Below, piece after piece: positions 53,546 to 64,000 of a DNA stretch of 64,000 nucleotides. Position numbers and translations under genes: made by a program. The stretch comes from Dugong dugon. Lineage: Eukaryota; Chordata; Mammalia; Sirenia; Dugongidae. The notes beneath the pieces are model-generated. The model searched no databases and was not told the DNA's origin. It was given only the letters and a program-made list of their open reading frames with translations. The number at the start of each line of letters is the position of its first letter. The stretch's first letter is position 1. The stretch spans positions 141,448,734 through 141,512,733 of the forward strand of contig CM057462.1 in the NCBI GenBank assembly GCA_030035585.1, written 5' to 3'.

Positions 53546-56213
53546 TTTTTTTTAATTTGTGGTTTTTTTTTTATTGTATTTCAGGTGAAGGTTTACAGAA
53601 CAAATAGTTTCTCATTAAACAGTTAGTACACGTTGCCCTATGACAATGGTTAAGAACCCCACTACAAGCCAACACCGTCCTTACTCGACCTTGGGTTCCC
53701 TATCACCAACTTTCCTGTCCCGTTCTGCCTTCTAGTCCTTGTCCCTGGACTGCTGTACCCCATTAGTTCTGTTTTATTTTATGGGGCTGTCCAACCCCTG
53801 GCTGAACGGTAAACCTGGAAGTGACTTCACCACTGAGCTAAAAGGGTGTGTGGGGGCCATACCCTCGGGGTTTCTCCAGTCTTTTTCAGGCCAGTAAGTC
53901 TGGTCTTTTTTTTGTGTATTAGAATTTTGTTCAACATCCTTCTCCAGCTCTGTCCAGAACCCTCTGTTGTGATCCCAGTCAGAGCAGTCAATGGTGGTAG
54001 CCGGGCACCATCTAGCTGTACTGGACTCAGTCTGGTGAAAGCCTTGGTAGCTGTGGTTCATTAGTCCTTTGGACTAATATTTTCCTTGTATCCTGTTCTC
54101 TTCATTCTCCGTTGCTCCTGAAGGGGTCAGACCAGTGGAGTATCTTAGATGGCCGCTCACAGGCTTTTAAGACCCCAGATGCTACTCACCAAGGTAGAAT
54201 GTAGAATACTGTCTTTCTAAACTGTGTTATGCCAATTGAGCTAGATGTTCCCTGAGACCATGGTCCCCACAGCCCTCCACCCAGAAATTCAGTCCTTCAG
54301 GGAATTTGGATGTGTCTAGGGAGCTTTCATGACCTTTCCTTGTACAAGTTGTGCTGGTTTCCCCAGTATTGTGTACTGTCTCACCCTTCACCAAAGATAC
54401 CACTTAACTATTGCCTATTTAGTATTTCCCCCCACCCCACCCATCCCTCATTACCAAGCAAGATTGTTACTTTTTGTGTGTAAACTTTTTCATTGGTTTT
54501 TACAGTAGAGGTCTCATACAATATTTGTCCTTTTATGATTGACTTATTTCACTTAGCATAATGTCCTCCAGTTTCATCCATGTTATGAGATGCTTCACAG
54601 ATTCATCAATGTTCTTTATTGTTGCATAGAACTCCACTGTGTGTATGTACCATAGTTTGTGTATCCATTTATCTGTTGATGGGCGTCTAGGTTGTTTCCA
54701 TTGTTTTGCTATTGTGAACAATGCTGCCATGAACATGGGTGTGCATATGTCTATTCGAGTGAAGACTCTTATTTCTCTAGGATATATTCCTAGGAGTGGG
54801 ATGGCTGGATCGTATGGTGTTTCTATTTCTAGCTTTCTGAGGAAGCGCCATATCATTTTCCAAAATGGTTGTATCATTTTGCATTCCCACCAGCAGTGCA
54901 TAAGAGTTCCGATCTCCCCGCAGCCCCTCCAACATTTGTTATTTCCAATGTTTTTGATTCATGCCAGTAATGCCAGGGTGAGATGGTATTTCATTGTGGT
55001 TTTAATTTGCATTTCTCTAATGGCTAGTGATCACGAGCATTTGCTCATGTGTCTGTTGGCTGCTTGAATGTCTTCTTTGGTGAAGTGTCTGTTCATTTCC
55101 TTTGCCCATTTTTTCATAGGATTATTTGTCTTTTTGTTGTACAGATTTTGAATTTCTTGTAGATTATGGAGATTAGACCTTTGCCTGACTTGTACTGTCC
55201 AAAAATGTTTTCCCAGTCTGTAGGTTCTCTTTTTACTCTTTTGGTGAAGTCTTTTGAAGAGCATAGGTGTTTGATTTTTAGGAGATCTCAGTTATCTAGA
55301 TTATCTTCTGGGGTTTGTATGTTGATGGTTATGGTTTGTATCCTGTTAATGCCATGTATTAGGGCCTGTAGCGTTGGTCCTATTTTTTCTTCTATGAACT
55401 TCAGTTTTTGGCTTTATATTTAGGTCTTTGATCCATTTTGAAGTAGTTTTTGTACATGGTGTGAGGTATGGGTCCTGTTTCATTTTTTTGCAGATGGATA
55501 TCCAGTTTTGCCAGCATCATTTGTTAAAAAGAATGTCTTTTGCCCATTTGATAGACTTTGGGACTAGACTTTGGGCCCTTGTCGAAGATCAGGTGACCGT
55601 AGGTGGATGGATTTACATCTGGGTTCTCAATTCTGTTCCATTCGTCAATGTATGTGTCGTTGTACCAGTACCAGGGTGTTTTGACTACCATAGCTGTATA
55701 GTAGGTCCTGAGGTCAGGTAGTGGGAGTCCTCCAACTTTATTCTTCTTCTTCAGTAGTGCTTTACTTATTCGGGGCTTCTTCCCTTTCCACATAAAGTTA
55801 ATGATTAGTTTTTCCATCTCTTTGAAGAATGTTGTTGGTATTTGGATCAGGATTGCATTCTATTTGTAAATTGCTTTGGGTAGAATTTTCATTTTCACAA
55901 TGTTGAGTCTATCTATCCATGAACATGGTATGTTTTTCCATTTATGTCGATCCCTTTGGGTTTCCTGCAGTAGTGTTTTGTAGTTTTCTTTGTACAGGTA
56001 TTTTATACCCCTGGTTAGATTTATTCCTAAGTATTTTATTTTTTTAGGGGCTATTATAAATGGTATTGTTTTCCTGATTTCCTTTTCATCATTCTCGTTA
56101 TTGGTGTATAAGAATGCAACTGATTTTTGTATGTTTCTTTTATATCCTGCTACTCTGCTGAATCTATTAGTTTCATTAGATTTCTCGTGGAGTCTTTAGG
56201 GTTTTCTATGTGT
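53546..56213 (-). mobile_element. 5'-truncated L1 of a second subfamily (copy 4) inside an LTR
   Basis: T-run and 3'-UTR (ATTTCAGGTGAAGGTTTACA) at the left, then ORF2 C-terminal pieces on the minus strand: MHCWWECKMIQPFWKMIW and YDPAIPLLGIYPREI (54,533-54,901), GGLPLPDLRTYYTAMVVKTP (55,524-55,817). It stops in ORF2 at about 56,213. Its 3'-UTR differs from that of copies 1 and 3 but matches the fragments at 43,241-43,746. It splits an LTR, so it is younger than that LTR. No clear target duplication. Frames are broken. Confidence 0.9.
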
Positions 56214-56439
56214 AGTTCGCTTTTCTCTTTTATATCTCAAAAGAGATTGGTTTAAGACACTATTTAATCTTGTAGATCTCATCAATACAACTGCCACTAA
56301 TCCATCTCATTACATCATAGTGACAGGATTTACAACACATAGGGAAATCACATCAGATGACTAAATGGTAATCATACAATACTGGGAATCATGACCTAGC
56401 CAAGTTGATTTTTTGGGGGACACAATTCAATCCATGACA

Positions 56440-57496
56440 TTCCACCCTTTGGCCCACAAAATTTTATGTCCTTGCCACATGTAAAACATATTCACCCCAT
56501 CATATCATAGCAAAAGTCTTAAATCAACTCTAAGTCCAAAATCCAAGAATTCCTCTTCATCTGTGAAATCTAGAATACAAGTTATCTGCTTCCAAAGTAG
56601 AATGGTGCAACGGCCACAAGGTAGATATTTCCATTACAAACAGGAGAAATTGGAAGGAAAGAAGGTATAAAAGGCACCAAGCAAGTCAAAAGAACACATT
56701 ACATTAGCCCTCAAGGCTTTTCAAATAATCCTCTGTTCTCTGAGAGAATTTATGCAATGGCATTACCCTCCTTACTCTAGGTATTGGCCACACTCTCCAG
56801 ATTCTGAATGGAGGCCCCTGGGCCCTGGACTTCAGCTCCAACTTCCAGGCCCACTGGGCGGGAACTCTGCTCTCTCAACTTTAGGCACACCATTTTTCTA
56901 GTCCATCTGAGTGGCAACTCCACCCTTAGAAACACCAGAGGCCATGGCTACACCCTTTGAAACCCCAGACGCCATGGCCATACCTTCTGAGACTGAGGAA
57001 GCTCAGCTTCCTGTGTTCCTTGTCTCTTTAGCTTCTGCTTCCTGGTTCCTTGGCCTCTTGGCCCCTGAGGCCTCATGCCTGCATCTGCCCTGCTGGGGCA
57101 AGTGTTCCAAAGCTCTGCAGCTCAACCGATAAGTGCCTGGAGGTATCCCACTCTACCAGTAAACTTTGGCCAGAGGGCACTCAATTTTCTTTCTCCTTGG
57201 GTTGGTAAGCCTAACTCCACTGGTAAGTGCTTAGAGGCACCCCACTCCTCCAGGAAGCCTCCTGTGCAAAGGCCCTCAGCTCTCTCGCTCTGTGGATTGG
57301 CTCCAGTGCTACCTGGTGCTGGTCTCCTGGTTCTGCTGCTGCCAGTTCTCTGCCACCTCCGGTCCTCTGCCACTGCCATGTCTCTGCTGCTGCCAGTCCT
57401 CTGCTGCTGCCGGTCCTCTATCCATTCACAGTTTCAAAGCTGCTTCCACGTTTTAGGTATTTGTTAGAGCAGCACCCTACTCCCAGTACCAAATTC
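56440..57496 (-). other. MaLR internal region
   Basis: Lies between the two LTRs. On the minus strand it starts GAATTTGGTACTGGGAGTAG, a typical MaLR opening just after the 5' LTR, and ends in the purine-rich tract. It includes a CTGCTGCCAGT-type repetitive patch near 57,340-57,420. The ORFs that cross it on both strands are not genes. Confidence 0.75.
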
Positions 57497-58051
57497 TGTC
57501 TTGTCATCTAGCGCTGCTATAACAGAAATACCACAAGTAGATGGCTTTAACAAAGAGAAGTTTATTCTCTCACAGTCCAGTAGGCTAGAAGAAGTCCAAA
57601 CTCAGGGCTCCGGCTCCAGGGGAAGGCTTTCTCTGTCGGCTCTGGAGGAAGGTCCTTGTCATCAGTCTTCCCTTAGTCTGGGAGCATCTCTGCACAGTAA
57701 CCTCAGGTCCCAGCACTGCTTTCTTGGTGGTATGAGGTCCCCAAGCCTCTCTGCTTGCTTGTCTCTTTTATATCTCAAAAGAGACTGGCTAAGACATTAT
57801 CTAATCTGATAGACTTCATCAATATAACTGCCACTAATCCATCTCATTACATCATAATGATAGGATTTACAACATACAGGGAAATCACATCAGATATCAA
57901 AATGGTAGACAATCATACAATACTGGGAATCATGACTTAGGCAAGGTGACAGATATTTTTGAGGGACACAATTCAATCCATGACAGACAGCCACTTTGTA
58001 AATCAGTTAGAATGTTTGTTTTAAAGTTAAACATACACTTAGCATATGATT

Positions 58052-58257
58052 CCAAAATCCTGTTGTGTGTGTCAAGCTGATTCTGATTCATAGCTACCCT
58101 ACAGGACAGAATAGAACTGCCCCATAAGATTCCCTAAGCTGTAATCTTTGCATGAACAGATTACCAGGTGTTTTTTCTCGCAGAGCCGCTGGTGGGTTCA
58201 AATTGCCAACCTTTCAGTTAGCAGCTGAGCAGTTAACCATTGTGCCACTTAGGCTCC
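58052..58257 (-). mobile_element. SINE, long-middle AfroSINE type
   Basis: Tail at left (GTGTGTCAAGCTGATTCTGA, TTCATAGCTACCCTACAGGA), middle GCATGAACAGATTACCAGG, head complement at right (ATTGTGCCACTTAGGCTCC). It splits the old L1, whose sequence resumes at 58,258. Confidence 0.87.
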
Positions 58258-58620
58258 TTTCAGCAATCCTACTCCTAGATAGTCATTCAAGAGGAAAGAA
58301 AAACTTATGTTTACACAAAGGCCTGTGTAAAATGTTTACAGTGGCTTTATTTCTGATCATCAAAAACTGGAAAAAATGCAAATGTCCTTCAGCTGGTGAA
58401 TAGATAAACTATGGTACATCCATACAATTGTACTCTACTCAGTAATAAAATGTAATGACAAAACTGGTACACTTAACAGCATGGAGGAATCTCAAATTGC
58501 ATTTTTTAAAACTAATAGAATTTTAAACTAAAAATGGTGTATTCTACTGAATTTAAACTATACCATAATAATAATAACAGGCTAGGACATATGAAATATC
58601 ATAGTAATGTTAGAACTAAT

Positions 58621-59078
58621 CATTCATTACATGTACTCTTAAGATAACAGAAGACCTAATACCATGAATTTATATTTGTTTACTCATTTTCTCTATTTTT
58701 TCTTTTTTTTCTTCTTATTTTTATACTTTACTGGCTTTACTATTTTTATGACCTTCTATGTTGTCAATAGTTGTAATCTTTATATTTTCTTAAGAGTTTC
58801 AGAAAGATTATTTGGATGACTGGAGTTTTGGCAATATCAAGGTTAACAACTGATTACCTGTTTTCCCAACAAGGCTTTGGGGTTTATTGTTTCTTCCAAA
58901 TCTATTCAAACCTAAGTTATTTTTCATAATGCTATCTCCCTTTATGCAATTGTTAGTTTTATCTTTTGCACCAATGAGACTTTTATTCTTTTAAATATTT
59001 TGAAACTTATTATGTTTTCTAGAAATGACATTCTTTTAGATTTATATAAATAATAAAACATCATTTAATTAATTGGCA
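58621..59078. other. Repeat-poor DNA, nothing recognised
   Basis: AT-rich, no identifiable gene or repeat. Confidence 0.5.
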
Positions 59079-59293
59079 TGGAGCCCCTGGGTGGTGTAAA
59101 CAGTTAACGCTCTTGGCTTCAAACCCTAAAGGCTGGAGGTTTGAGCCTACCCAGAAGTACTTCTGAAGAAAGGTCTGGTGATCCACTTCTGAAAAATCAG
59201 TCACTGGAAACCCTACAGAGCACAGTTCTACTCTGACATACATGAGGTTCTCTATGAGTTAGAATCAACTTAACATCGACTGGTTTGTATTTC
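59079..59293 (+). mobile_element. SINE, longer-core AfroSINE type
   Basis: Head TGGAGCCCCTGGGTGGTGTA, A-box-like CAGTTAACGCTCTTGG, B-box-like GGAGGTTTGAGCCTACC, core GAAGAAAGGTCTGGTGATCC, tail GAGTTAGAATCAACTTAACA. A complete copy of the longer type, moderately diverged. Confidence 0.88.
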
Positions 59294-59369
59294 TGGAGCT
59301 GTATTATTGGGAATTAATGAATATGTTTCCAGAATCAGTGTGTAATTCATAATATGGTTCTAGTCAGCA

Positions 59370-59760
59370 ATCACCTTGCAATTTAGTGGCTTAAAACAAC
59401 AACAGTGACTTTGTAATTTTCTTTTTATTTATTTGGTTCAGAGGGCATGGTGAGGACAGCTCATCTCTCCTTCACTGGGCATTAGTTGAGTAGCTCAAAG
59501 GTTGGGGCTAGAATCATCTGAAGGCTAGTTCATTCACAGGTCTGGCAGTTCATGGTGGCTGAACACTTAGCTAGCTACATGTGGCTTTTCCATGTAGTTG
59601 CTTGACTTCCTGACAAGTGGTGGCCGAGTTCCAATCGTAAGTGAACCTAAATAGAGAGAGAACCAGTCAGAAGCTGTATTACATAGCAATACCTGCATCT
59701 TCTATTCTTACCAGCAGTCACAAAGGTAGTCACCCATGTTCAATGAGAAAGAAAACAATG
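59370..59760 (-). mobile_element. Possible MLT1-type MaLR LTR fragment
   Basis: TAGTGGCTTAAAACAACAAC, TCATCTGAAGGCTAGTTCAT and TACATGTGGCTTTTCCATGT, followed by a GAACCAGTCAGAAGCTG segment, resemble the complement of ancient MLT1-like LTRs of placental mammals. Edges are unclear. It would be much older than the other LTRs in the window. Confidence 0.4.
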
Positions 59761-60500
59761 CCATCTCTTTATAGTAAAGTGATAAGGATCTAAAAAACAT
59801 GTAGGACTAGAAATATTGCTGTTTTTTTGTTTGTTCATTTGTTTTTGGAAATTCAATCTGCCGTGATGGTTATCTTAGAGTTTTCATTTACTATGAGATG
59901 AGAGACTCAACTGAATTAGTCACTTCCCTATATGATGTATTTTGTTAATTAATAATCTTTGGAAAGCATTATTGTATACCTTTTACCAATTGGTTATTGT
60001 GTATGATCTCTGGTATTTAAAAAACCTAAATACATTTACGTGTGTGTGTGCATATCCAAACATATTTAGAAGAATAAACAAATATTCACATATTTATACT
60101 TATTAAAAGCAATAAAAATTAAAATATCCAATATTTATTCCATTGTTACATTACACCACCATTATATACATTTTTTCATTATTTTTTTATTAATGAATTT
60201 TATTATGAACAATGACCTTTTAAAGGTTTAACTTGTTCCACTTAACTATTATTATTAATTGTCATTCTTGCTCAAGTAGTCAGTGAGAGCCCCATTAATC
60301 TGGCTCCTATCTCCTTTAGCACTGTGCATTATACTCTTGAAATTATAAATTATCTGTGTTTTCTGGAAACAGAGGGGTAGACTAGATCTATCTAATTTTT
60401 TTCCAGTCCTATGGATACAGTTACCCTCCAAGATAATTCTTTTTTTTTAAGTAAAGAATTCTTTTTCAATCTAGCAAATTATGATGTGGCACCCTACTTT
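59761..60500. other. Repeat-poor AT-rich DNA, nothing recognised
   Basis: No recognisable gene or mobile element. Confidence 0.5.
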
Positions 60501-60514
60501 TCTTACACTAAGTT

Positions 60515-60800
60515 GAACCCTGGAAACATTATGCTGAGTGAAATAAGTGAGGCACAAAAGGACAAATATTGCATGATTCACTTACATGAAATATCTAGAA
60601 TAGGCAACTGTATAGAGATCAAAGTTTACTAGTGGTTACCAGGGGCAGGAAAGAGGGGGAAAAAAGGAGTCATTGCTTAGGGAGCACTGAGTTTCTGTTA
60701 AGGGCCACAGAAAGATTTAGAAATAGATGGTGATGATGGTTGTACAATATGAATAATGTAATTAATGTCACTGAATTGCAGTGAAAAATGTTAAAATGCC
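60515..60800 (+). mobile_element. Old L1 3'-end fragment
   Basis: GAAACATTATGCTGAGTGAA, AGTGGTTACCAGGGGCAGG and TAATGTCACTGAATTGCAGT are standard landmarks of the end of ORF2 and 3'-UTR of old L1s. The 73-codon ORF at 60,411-60,632 is part of this and not a gene. Confidence 0.75.
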
Positions 60801-60861
60801 AAATATTTTGGTCCATATACACATGTATATATTACATATATATGTATTACATACATATATA

Positions 60862-61063
60862 GTTTTTAGTTGCTATCAAGTCAATTCTGATACGTGGCGA
60901 CCCCATGTGTGCATGGTACAACTGCTCCATAGGGTTTTCAAGGCTGTGACCTTTCGGAAGACCTCCAGGCTTGTCTTCTAAAGCATCTCTGTCTGGGTTC
61001 AAACCATCAACCTTTCAGCTAGTAGTTGAGCACATAACCATTTGTATCACCCAGGGACTTCTA
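60862..61063 (-). mobile_element. SINE, longer-core AfroSINE type
   Basis: Tail TTTTAGTTGCTATCAAGTCA at left, GCGACCCCATGTGTGCATGG, core TTTCGGAAGACCTCCAGGC, head complement CACCCAGGGACTT at right. Same type as 33,338. Confidence 0.87.
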
Positions 61064-61232
61064 TATACCACCACCACAACTGAAATAAAAAAGTGGAACT
61101 AAAAATAAAAAGTTTCATTAACCACTAAAACTTTCTACTACAGTTCCAGTTTAGCACCTCTTACTTATATATTTCAAAGAATTATCACAAAACATTATAA
61201 AGGTAGTTTTTATTAGGATCATTTTATCTGAA

Positions 61233-61442
61233 GGAGTCCCTAGATGCTGCAGACAGTTAAGCACTCAACTCTTAACTGAAAGGTTGGCATTTTGAAATCA
61301 CCCAGAGGCACCTCACAAGAAAGGTCTGGTGATCTGTTTCTGAAAATTCACAGCCCTGAAAATCCTATGGAGTCCAGTTTTACTCTGAACACAAAGGGGA
61401 GCAAAATTAACTCAAGGGCAATGGGTTTGGTATTTTAGTTTT
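61233..61442 (+). mobile_element. SINE, longer-core AfroSINE type
   Basis: Head AAGGAGTCCCTAGATGCTGC, A-box-like CAGTTAAGCACTC, core AGAAAGGTCTGGTGATCTGT, tail AACTCAAGGGCAATGGGTTT with a T-rich end. Diverged in the tail. Confidence 0.85.
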
Positions 61443-62559
61443 ATCATGAAGAAAGTGAATATTTTAAAGGATGAGTAATTTTTCCAAAGTCATACAGTGA
61501 TATAATAGAATTGGAAATCGAGTGCAGGAAATCAGAGTCCTATCTGTCACTTCTCAATATGTAAGTTGTTTAATTTAATTAGGAACTTTTTTTCATTTAG
61601 TAATGTAAACTGATCTGAAATCTAATTAAAAAGGAGTATGGAAGAAATTATTTGTTTATTTGTAACAAATTTGTAACATTTGTTATTTGTAACACTTTGC
61701 AATTTTGGGTTTCTTTATGAAAATAGGATAATTTATCAGCGTTGCTCATTTAAAGTGTAATTAATTAGAATATGATGCATAGTCCACATAATATTCCAAT
61801 AAAAACGGCACTGTTAATAACGTTTTATAATATGTTCATAAATATTGGCAAGATTAATAGGGACATTAAACAGATAATTCATTTTAGTTTGTTTTTCTTG
61901 TTCAGAAATCGTGCTCTTCTGATAGTTTATATCTAATACATTAGTAAAATATTTGGGTGAAAAATTTGGGAGAATAACTGTATTTAGTTATCTAAAATTC
62001 AGTAATTTGTCAAAGGGATTAGATGCAATGCCAGAGGAAATACCAAGGAAATATAGGTGTATTATTGCAAGAAGATACTAATGTTCCTCATGAAAAATCA
62101 AATAAAGACAAAACTTTCAACCAATTATTTGTCACCTTTCCCCAACATCAATCCTGAGGAACCTACTAAAATAAGCAGGAAGCACAGACCTGAGAAAATA
62201 ACCTAAAAACCACCATGAGAAACTCCTGGAAAGATCCAAGGCTGCCATGATATGGTATGGCGTGGATGTCAGTACCATTTGGCTGAAGGCAACCACACTC
62301 AGCAAAAGGAGGTTAAATTAGGAGTCAGCTTTTAAATTCTGCTGTTTCCTTTCTCCCACATTGCCTAAGGAAAATCATTTCCTGTTTCATCACCTGAGTG
62401 TTTCTATCTATAGAATAACATCAGGAGAGCACAAAGAGCTGGATGAGAAGGTACTAAAAACAAGTGCAGAATGACCAGCAGCTGTCAGAAATTTACTCTT
62501 TTGCCCCCATCCTCTTCCAACATCTCAGGGAGAAAACAAAACCAACTTAAAAGAATATC
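61443..62559. other. Repeat-poor DNA, nothing recognised
   Basis: About 1.1 kb without a recognisable gene or mobile element. Confidence 0.5.
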
Positions 62560-63098
62560 ACCAAAATTAAAGCTGAATTTTGGGGAAAAAAGATAGACAT
62601 CTAACAAGACTGATTATAACAAAGAAAGAAGAAGCAATTACAATAAATACATACAAGGAAGAAGGAAATTACTACAGAAGAAATAAATTAAATACTAATG
62701 ATGTAAGAACATTGTGAACACTAATAGAAACATATATAAAGTAGAATCATTTCTAGAATAAATATATAGTTAAAAAATATGGCAGAAGTCAAACAGATCA
62801 AAGAAAAGAAATTAAGTAAAATCAAGGACTCCCTTCCCAAAAATCCCTTGGCAGGATTAATTTTACAGATGAGTCTTATTAAACTTTCAAAAAACAGCGA
62901 ATGTCTATCATATGCAGTTTGATTGAAAAAAAAACCCAGAAAATTAGAAAAGCCCAATAGCTCATTTTGTCAGACTACTGTAATCTTGATTCCAAAACTA
63001 TATAAGCACTATATTGAAAAAAAGACAATTTTAAGGCCATTCCAATAATAAATATTGATGAAAAAATCCTATTTTGAAGTTCTGAAACTAATGAAGGA
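62560..63098 (+). mobile_element. Old L1 (L1M-type) ORF2 fragment
   Basis: Landmarks in order of the reverse-transcriptase region: CCCTTGGCAGGATTAATTTT, CTTGATTCCAAAACTATATA and AATATTGATGAAAAAATCCT. Heavily decayed. It ends where the last BovB begins. Confidence 0.6.
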
Positions 63099-63099
63099 T

Positions 63100-64000
63100 G
63101 TTGTTGTCAGGTGCCATCGAGTTGGTTCCAATTCATAGTGACTCTGTGTGCAACAGAACTAAACACTGCCCGGTCCGGCACCATCCTCACAATCTTTGTT
63201 ACGTTTGAGTCGACTGTTGCAGCCACCATGCTAATCCATCTCCTTGAGGGTCCTCCTCTTTGTCACTGACCCTCTACTTTACCAAGTATGATGTTCTTCT
63301 CCAGAGACTTGTCCCTCCTGATAATACGTCCAAAGTACGTAAAGACCAAGTCTCACCATCCTTGCTTCCAAGGAGCATTCTGGCTGTACTTCTTTCAAGA
63401 CAGACTTGTTTATTCTTCTGGCAGTCCATGGTATATTCAATATTCACCACCAACACCACAATTCAAAGCGTCAATTCTTCTTCCGTCTTCCTTATTCATT
63501 GTCCAGCTTTCGCATGCATATGAGGCGACAGAAAACACCACGGCTTGGGTCAGGCACACCTTAGTCCTCAAGGTGACATCTTTGCTTTTCAACACTTTAA
63601 AGAGGTCTCTTGCAGCCAATTTGCCCAAGGCAATGTGTCTTTTGATTTCTTGACTGCTGCTTCCATGGGTGTTGATTATGGATCCAAGTTAAATGAAATC
63701 CTTGACAACTTCAATCTTTTCTCCATTTATCATGATGTTGTTTATCGGTCCAGTTGTGAGAATTTCTGTTTTCTTTATGTTAAGGTGTAATTCATTCTGA
63801 AAGCTGTAGTCTTTGATCTCATCAGTAAGTGTTCAAGTCCTCTTCACTTTCAGCAAGCAAGGTTGTATCATTTACATATCACAGGTTGTTAATGAGTCTT
63901 CCTCCAATCCTGATGCCCCCTTCTTTTTCATATAATCCAGCTTCTTGGATTATTTGCTCAGTATACAGACTGAGTAAGTATGGTGAAAGGATACAACCCT
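63100..64000 (-). mobile_element. BovB/RTE LINE (copy E), runs off the window
   Basis: 3' end GTTGTTGTCAGGTGCCATCG at 63,100. Minus-strand coding pieces ARDLFKVLKSKDVTLRTKVC and SYACESWTMNKEDGRRIDAL (63,437-63,628) fit the RTE C-terminal region. It continues to the window edge in reverse-transcriptase sequence (GTATACAGACTGAGTAAGTA). Broken by stops within 0.9 kb. Confidence 0.92.

Larger units (their letters stand above)
53255..57985 (-). mobile_element. ERVL-MaLR-type provirus fossil with two LTRs (family A)
   Basis: 3' LTR at 53,255-53,545 plus 56,214-56,439 (split by an L1), internal region 56,440-57,496 (about 1.06 kb), 5' LTR at 57,497-57,985. A purine-rich tract next to the 3' LTR (complement of TTCCACCCTTTGGCCC, 56,440-56,455) suits a polypurine tract. 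AACAG (53,250-53,254) and GACAG (57,986-57,990) resemble a 5-bp target duplication. The internal region is too short for retroviral genes, as in non-autonomous MaLR elements. The LTRs differ at roughly one site in ten by eye, implying tens of millions of years. Broken. Confidence 0.85.
53141..58620 (+). mobile_element. Old L1 (L1M-type) 3' segment, multiply invaded
   Basis: Left piece 53,141-53,254 (AACTGGAACTCTCATAGACT) continues after the provirus at 57,986 (CCACTTTGTAAATCAGTTAG, AACATACACTTAGCATATGA), breaks for a SINE, and resumes at 58,258 (CAATCCTACTCCTAGATAGT, ATGGTACATCCATACAATTG). This is the usual order of the end of L1 ORF2. No ORF survives. It is the oldest layer of this nest. Confidence 0.8.

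Noticed and set aside
56911-57132. ORF with repeated ETPEAMATP-like peptide, possible low-complexity protein
   Set aside because: Antisense to the MaLR internal region. The peptide repeat reflects a short local nucleotide repetition.
57075-57511. GC-richer patch with 130- and 94-codon ORFs, possible exon
   Set aside because: It lies between two matching LTRs, begins and ends like a MaLR internal region, and the Ser/Leu/Pro-rich peptides reflect CTGCTGCC-type repetitiveness.
1-64000. CRISPR arrays, operons, phage or bacterial mobile elements, or a novel defence-type system
   Set aside because: No regular direct-repeat/spacer pattern and no clustered coding genes. The repeats are eukaryotic LINEs, SINEs and LTRs throughout.

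Overview
This is a stretch of mammalian nuclear DNA, almost certainly from an afrotherian and probably of the elephant lineage. That assignment is inferred from the repeats. The window is full of tRNA-headed SINEs whose 3' tails match the tail of a BovB/RTE-type LINE. It also holds an L1 lineage whose full-length copies begin with a CCAAGATGGCGG-type 5' end, and MaLR-type LTRs with 5-bp target duplications. I see no convincing host protein-coding gene, no structural RNA gene, no CRISPR array and no bacterial or organellar sequence. Essentially every open reading frame over 60 codons falls in a transposon or in repeat-poor AT-rich DNA.

Layout. 1-8,400: AT-rich DNA with old LINE fragments (L1, HAL1-like, perhaps L2), several SINEs (one nested in another), a small inverted-repeat element and two weak exon-like stretches on the minus strand. 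8,400-16,497: a near full-length minus-strand L1 with target duplications and a solo LTR inside it. 18,140-27,400: an older plus-strand L1 with target duplications, invaded by two oppositely oriented solo LTRs and a BovB copy. 27,600-36,390: decayed L1, a SINE pair, an ERVL-like LTR and long repeat-poor stretches. 36,388-48,755: an old plus-strand L1 opened by, in order, a BovB, a SINE, a second near full-length L1 (which carries its own insertion), another SINE and another BovB. Its left edge is a near-perfect 197-bp inverted duplication. 49,450-53,140: an old L1/HAL1 piece, a tRNA-Gly-headed SINE and a BovB split by a 0.6-kb hAT-like DNA element. 53,141-58,620: an old L1 holding a MaLR provirus, which itself holds a third type of L1, plus a SINE. 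58,620-64,000: SINEs, old L1 pieces and a BovB copy running off the end.

The elements relate as a parasitic community rather than as a pathway. BovB supplies the reverse transcriptase that, by tail similarity, probably moves the SINEs. L1 and BovB use each other's corpses as landing sites. The nesting order gives a relative clock: ancient L1/HAL1 fragments first, then BovB, SINEs and MaLR LTRs, with the lineage-specific L1s partly later. No autonomous element here looks able to move now. I did not find an undescribed functional system. The most useful oddities are the 197-bp foldback duplication, the hAT-like insertion dated by its BovB host, the concatenated L1 3' ends at 43.2-43.75 kb and the tRNA-Gly-headed composite SINE.
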